From the NCBI GenBank assembly GCA_900766575.1, contig CAAFVW010000182.1, positions 4,239-68,238 on the forward strand: 64,000 bases of DNA, written 5' to 3'. Positions 62,354 to 64,000 of the stretch are shown in pieces. The notes under the pieces were generated by a model that saw nothing but the letters and a program-made list of their open reading frames with translations, ran no database searches and was not told the DNA's origin. This DNA is from Lachnospiraceae bacterium (GTDB lineage Bacteria > Bacillota > Clostridia > Lachnospirales > Lachnospiraceae). Within the stretch, counting starts at the first letter, position 1. The number at the start of each line of letters is the position of its first letter. The position numbers and the translations under genes are program-made.

Positions 62354-63830
62354 TGATAATACAAACCATACCGCCGTTACTGTCGTTCACGATCTTCTGC
62401 ATGGTATCCTGAAGCTTCTGCTGACTCTCTTCACCAATAGATGCCACTTTCGTAGTAATTCCGTCATCCACCAGTTGTTCCACAGTCTTGCCGAAAATAT
62501 TGGTCTCCCAGATACCGTGTTCCACCTCTGCCTGATCGATAAAATGAATCAGATCCTGTGCCTGTTGTTCGGTTCCTACGATAGGTGCGATCTCGGTCTC
62601 AATATTAGCCCGGATCATATGTATGGAAGGACTGCTGGCCTTGATCTTGACACCGAATTTATTTCCGTGACGGATCAGTTCCGGCTTTTCCAGCGTTATA
62701 TCTTCTCTGTCCGGTGTCACTACACCGTATCCTTTGATTTTCACCATGGATAATGCATCCTGTACCTTGGTGTATTCCTTCTTCATCTCCGCAAGTTCTT
62801 TTAATTTATTCAGCAGCTGATATTCGTCTTCCACACCTTCCCCCAGCATTTCGGACAGCATTTCATAATAATATCTGTCATCAATTCCCACCTGGACCGG
62901 TACGATTCCGTTCCACAACTGCACCGGGTCCATCTTGCAGGTCCGGATATAGTCACCCTGCAATTCCACCGGATGTCCTGCCACATCCCGGATCCTGTTA
63001 TAGCTATTCATCAGTTCCCTGATCTGCCTTAACAAATCCTGTTTTACTGCATGATCCACCGGAAGCATATCCATCCATTTTGGGAAATAGAACTCCACTG
63101 CCGTCAGCGGAAATTCATACAAAATCTTTTCCAGAATACGGTTGATATCTTCCTTTTTCAACTGTTCACAGTTCACCGGCATCACGGCCACATCATATTT
63201 TCCGCTGATTTCTTCAGCCACTTGTCGGGTTTCTTCCGAATAAGGCTTCTGACTGTTTACCAGAACCAGGAATGGCTTTCCCGATTTTTTCAATGCCAGA
63301 ATCGTTTTTTCTTCCGCCCCCAGGTAATTGTTTCTGGGAAGTTCACCGATGCTTCCATCCGTAGTGATTACCAGGCCAATAGTGGAATGATCCCGCATAA
63401 CCTTATCCGTACCGATCTCTGCCGCCTGGGTAAAAGGAATTTCTTCGTCCGACCATGGTGTCTTCACCATACGTTCCACGTCTTCCTCCATGTGTCCCGC
63501 TGCACCGTCAATCATGTAACCTACGCAGTCGATCAGCCGAACCGATACCTCAATATCATCATTTAGCCTCACCTTTGCCGCTTCATTGGGAATAAATTTC
63601 GGCTCCGTAGTGGTTATCGTCTTACCTCCCGCACTCTGCGGCAATTCATCCTGTGCCCGCATTCTGGCGTGCTCATCCTCCATATAGGGTAACACCATTT
63701 CATCCATAAAGCGCTTAATAAATGTGGATTTTCCAGTTCTCACCGGTCCCAATACTCCTATATAGATCTCCCCTCCCGTCCTTTGTTGTATATCCCGATA
63801 CAGATCGTATGTATTCACTGTATAGTCCAT
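62349..63830 (-). CDS. spoIVA: SpoIVA, spore coat morphogenetic ATPase
   Basis: 493-residue cytoskeletal ATPase that polymerises on the forespore surface and is the base of the coat. Walker A GPVRTGKST (28-36) in a TRAFAC-like domain (1-240), middle and C-terminal domains ending in the hydrophobic SNGGMVCIII anchor that binds SpoVM. Start at the ATG at 63830 after AGGAGG; 493 residues is the usual length. The upstream in-frame start (63878) has no ribosome site. Confidence 0.97.
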   Translation of the reverse strand: MDYTVNTYDLYRDIQQRTGGEIYIGVLGPVRTGKSTFIKRFMDEMVLPYMEDEHARMRAQDELPQSAGGKTITTTEPKFIPNEAAKVRLNDDIEVSVRLIDCVGYMIDGAAGHMEEDVERMVKTPWSDEEIPFTQAAEIGTDKVMRDHSTIGLVITTDGSIGELPRNNYLGAEEKTILALKKSGKPFLVLVNSQKPYSEETRQVAEEISGKYDVAVMPVNCEQLKKEDINRILEKILYEFPLTAVEFYFPKWMDMLPVDHAVKQDLLRQIRELMNSYNRIRDVAGHPVELQGDYIRTCKMDPVQLWNGIVPVQVGIDDRYYYEMLSEMLGEGVEDEYQLLNKLKELAEMKKEYTKVQDALSMVKIKGYGVVTPDREDITLEKPELIRHGNKFGVKIKASSPSIHMIRANIETEIAPIVGTEQQAQDLIHFIDQAEVEHGIWETNIFGKTVEQLVDDGITTKVASIGEESQQKLQDTMQKIVNDSNGGMVCIII

Positions 63831-63857
63831 AACCCTACCTCCTGCGATTGCTGTTAT

Positions 63858-63886
63858 ATGTATATGCAGGCGATACACAGTTATGA
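63858..63886 (-). promoter_or_regulatory. Candidate sigma-E promoter of spoIVA
   Basis: TCATAAC (63886-63880), 13-base spacer, CATATACAT (63866-63858) on the minus strand, against the sigma-E consensus KMATATT ... CATACAHT. Fits mother-cell expression of spoIVA. Confidence 0.45.
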
Positions 63887-63940
63887 ATTAACTTGAGAGT
63901 TAACTAAGAAAATATATCAAAAATTCATATTTTATGTTAT

Positions 63941-63980
63941 AGGGTACAGATGGCAGATTTCATGCAACTGTACCCTTTTT
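63941..63980 (+). terminator. Hairpin with plus-strand T-tract near the right edge
   Basis: AGGGTACAG (63941-63949) pairs with CTGTACCCT (63968-63976), followed by TTTT on the plus strand. No plus-strand gene ends here, so it may stop antisense transcription into the next locus. Confidence 0.55.
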
Positions 63981-64000
63981 ATGTTTTCCCGGGGTAGCTT

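Noticed and set aside
1..64000. tRNA, rRNA, CRISPR arrays, insertion sequences
   Set aside because: No cloverleaf-like, rRNA-like, regularly spaced repeat or transposase sequence seen on either strand by eye; a scan with tRNAscan-SE, barrnap and CRISPR tools would settle it.

Overview
The window reads as chromosomal DNA of an anaerobic, endospore-forming, rod-shaped member of the Firmicutes, class Clostridia, most likely Lachnospiraceae (Blautia/Dorea/Roseburia-type relatives; genus not resolved). The evidence is spoIVA, cotJABC and a GerA-type germination protein, an anaerobic ribonucleotide reductase (nrdDG) with NrdR boxes, an iron-sulfur serine dehydratase in two subunits, ribosomal protein L27 with the Firmicute N-terminal extension beside its protease Prp, and a rod locus that carries mreBCD together with minCDE. 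Gene density is high, almost every gene lies on the minus strand, and no gap exceeds about 300 bases. I saw no rRNA, tRNA, CRISPR array, insertion sequence or prophage. The only hint of mobility is a 5'-truncated tyrosine recombinase at the left edge.

Layout. 1-2.2 kb: recombinase fragment, then divergent yneA-like and lexA genes with LexA boxes between them. 2.2-7.8 kb: branched-chain amino acid ABC transporter livJHMGF (minus strand), followed by a cytidylate-kinase-like gene. 8-12.7 kb: rplU-prp-rpmA-obgE-yhbY-nadD-yqeK-rsfS, a ribosome assembly and NAD synthesis operon with an L21-type leader. 12.7-17.7 kb: a second cytidylate-kinase-like gene, then aroB-lspA-rluD-sdaAB-sdaAA. 17.7-21.2 kb: small P-loop protein, HlyD-like adaptor, yggS, sepF. 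21.2-31.8 kb: radC-mreB-mreC-mreD-PBP2-minC-minD-minE-rodA-mgsA-dac, a cell-shape and division cluster. 31.8-45.5 kb: pepT, miaB, a GGDEF protein, a SulP transporter, mutS-mutL, a LURP-one-like protein, miaA, a methionine-gamma-lyase-like protein and a DUF4321 protein. 45.6-50.7 kb: agcS, the plus-strand cotJABC operon, a DegV protein and a spoVAF-like gene. 50.7-54.2 kb: nrdD-nrdG-dut. 54.2-57.9 kb: a membrane-anchored MutS-like ATPase, a 53-residue membrane protein, a HAD nucleotidase and a WYL regulator. 58-62.2 kb: a purine/pyrimidine salvage operon punA-cdd-mtaD-NCS2 permease. 62.3-63.8 kb: spoIVA.

No single exotic multi-gene system stands out. The most unusual material is non-coding. 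A structured intergenic repeat occurs at 42.7 kb and 62.2 kb with what look like compensatory base changes, and a more distant relative may lie at 25.7 kb. A 17-bp direct repeat flanks 143 bp at the end of spoIVA. The nrd promoter is embedded in the terminator of the preceding gene. The spoVAF ribosome binding site is buried in the dut terminator. Strong hairpins sit at the predicted 5' ends of the sulP and mutS transcripts. Among proteins, the membrane-anchored MutS homologue, the PBP2 with a roughly 240-residue insert, and the partnerless HlyD adaptor with a small P-loop protein beside sepF are the least explained.
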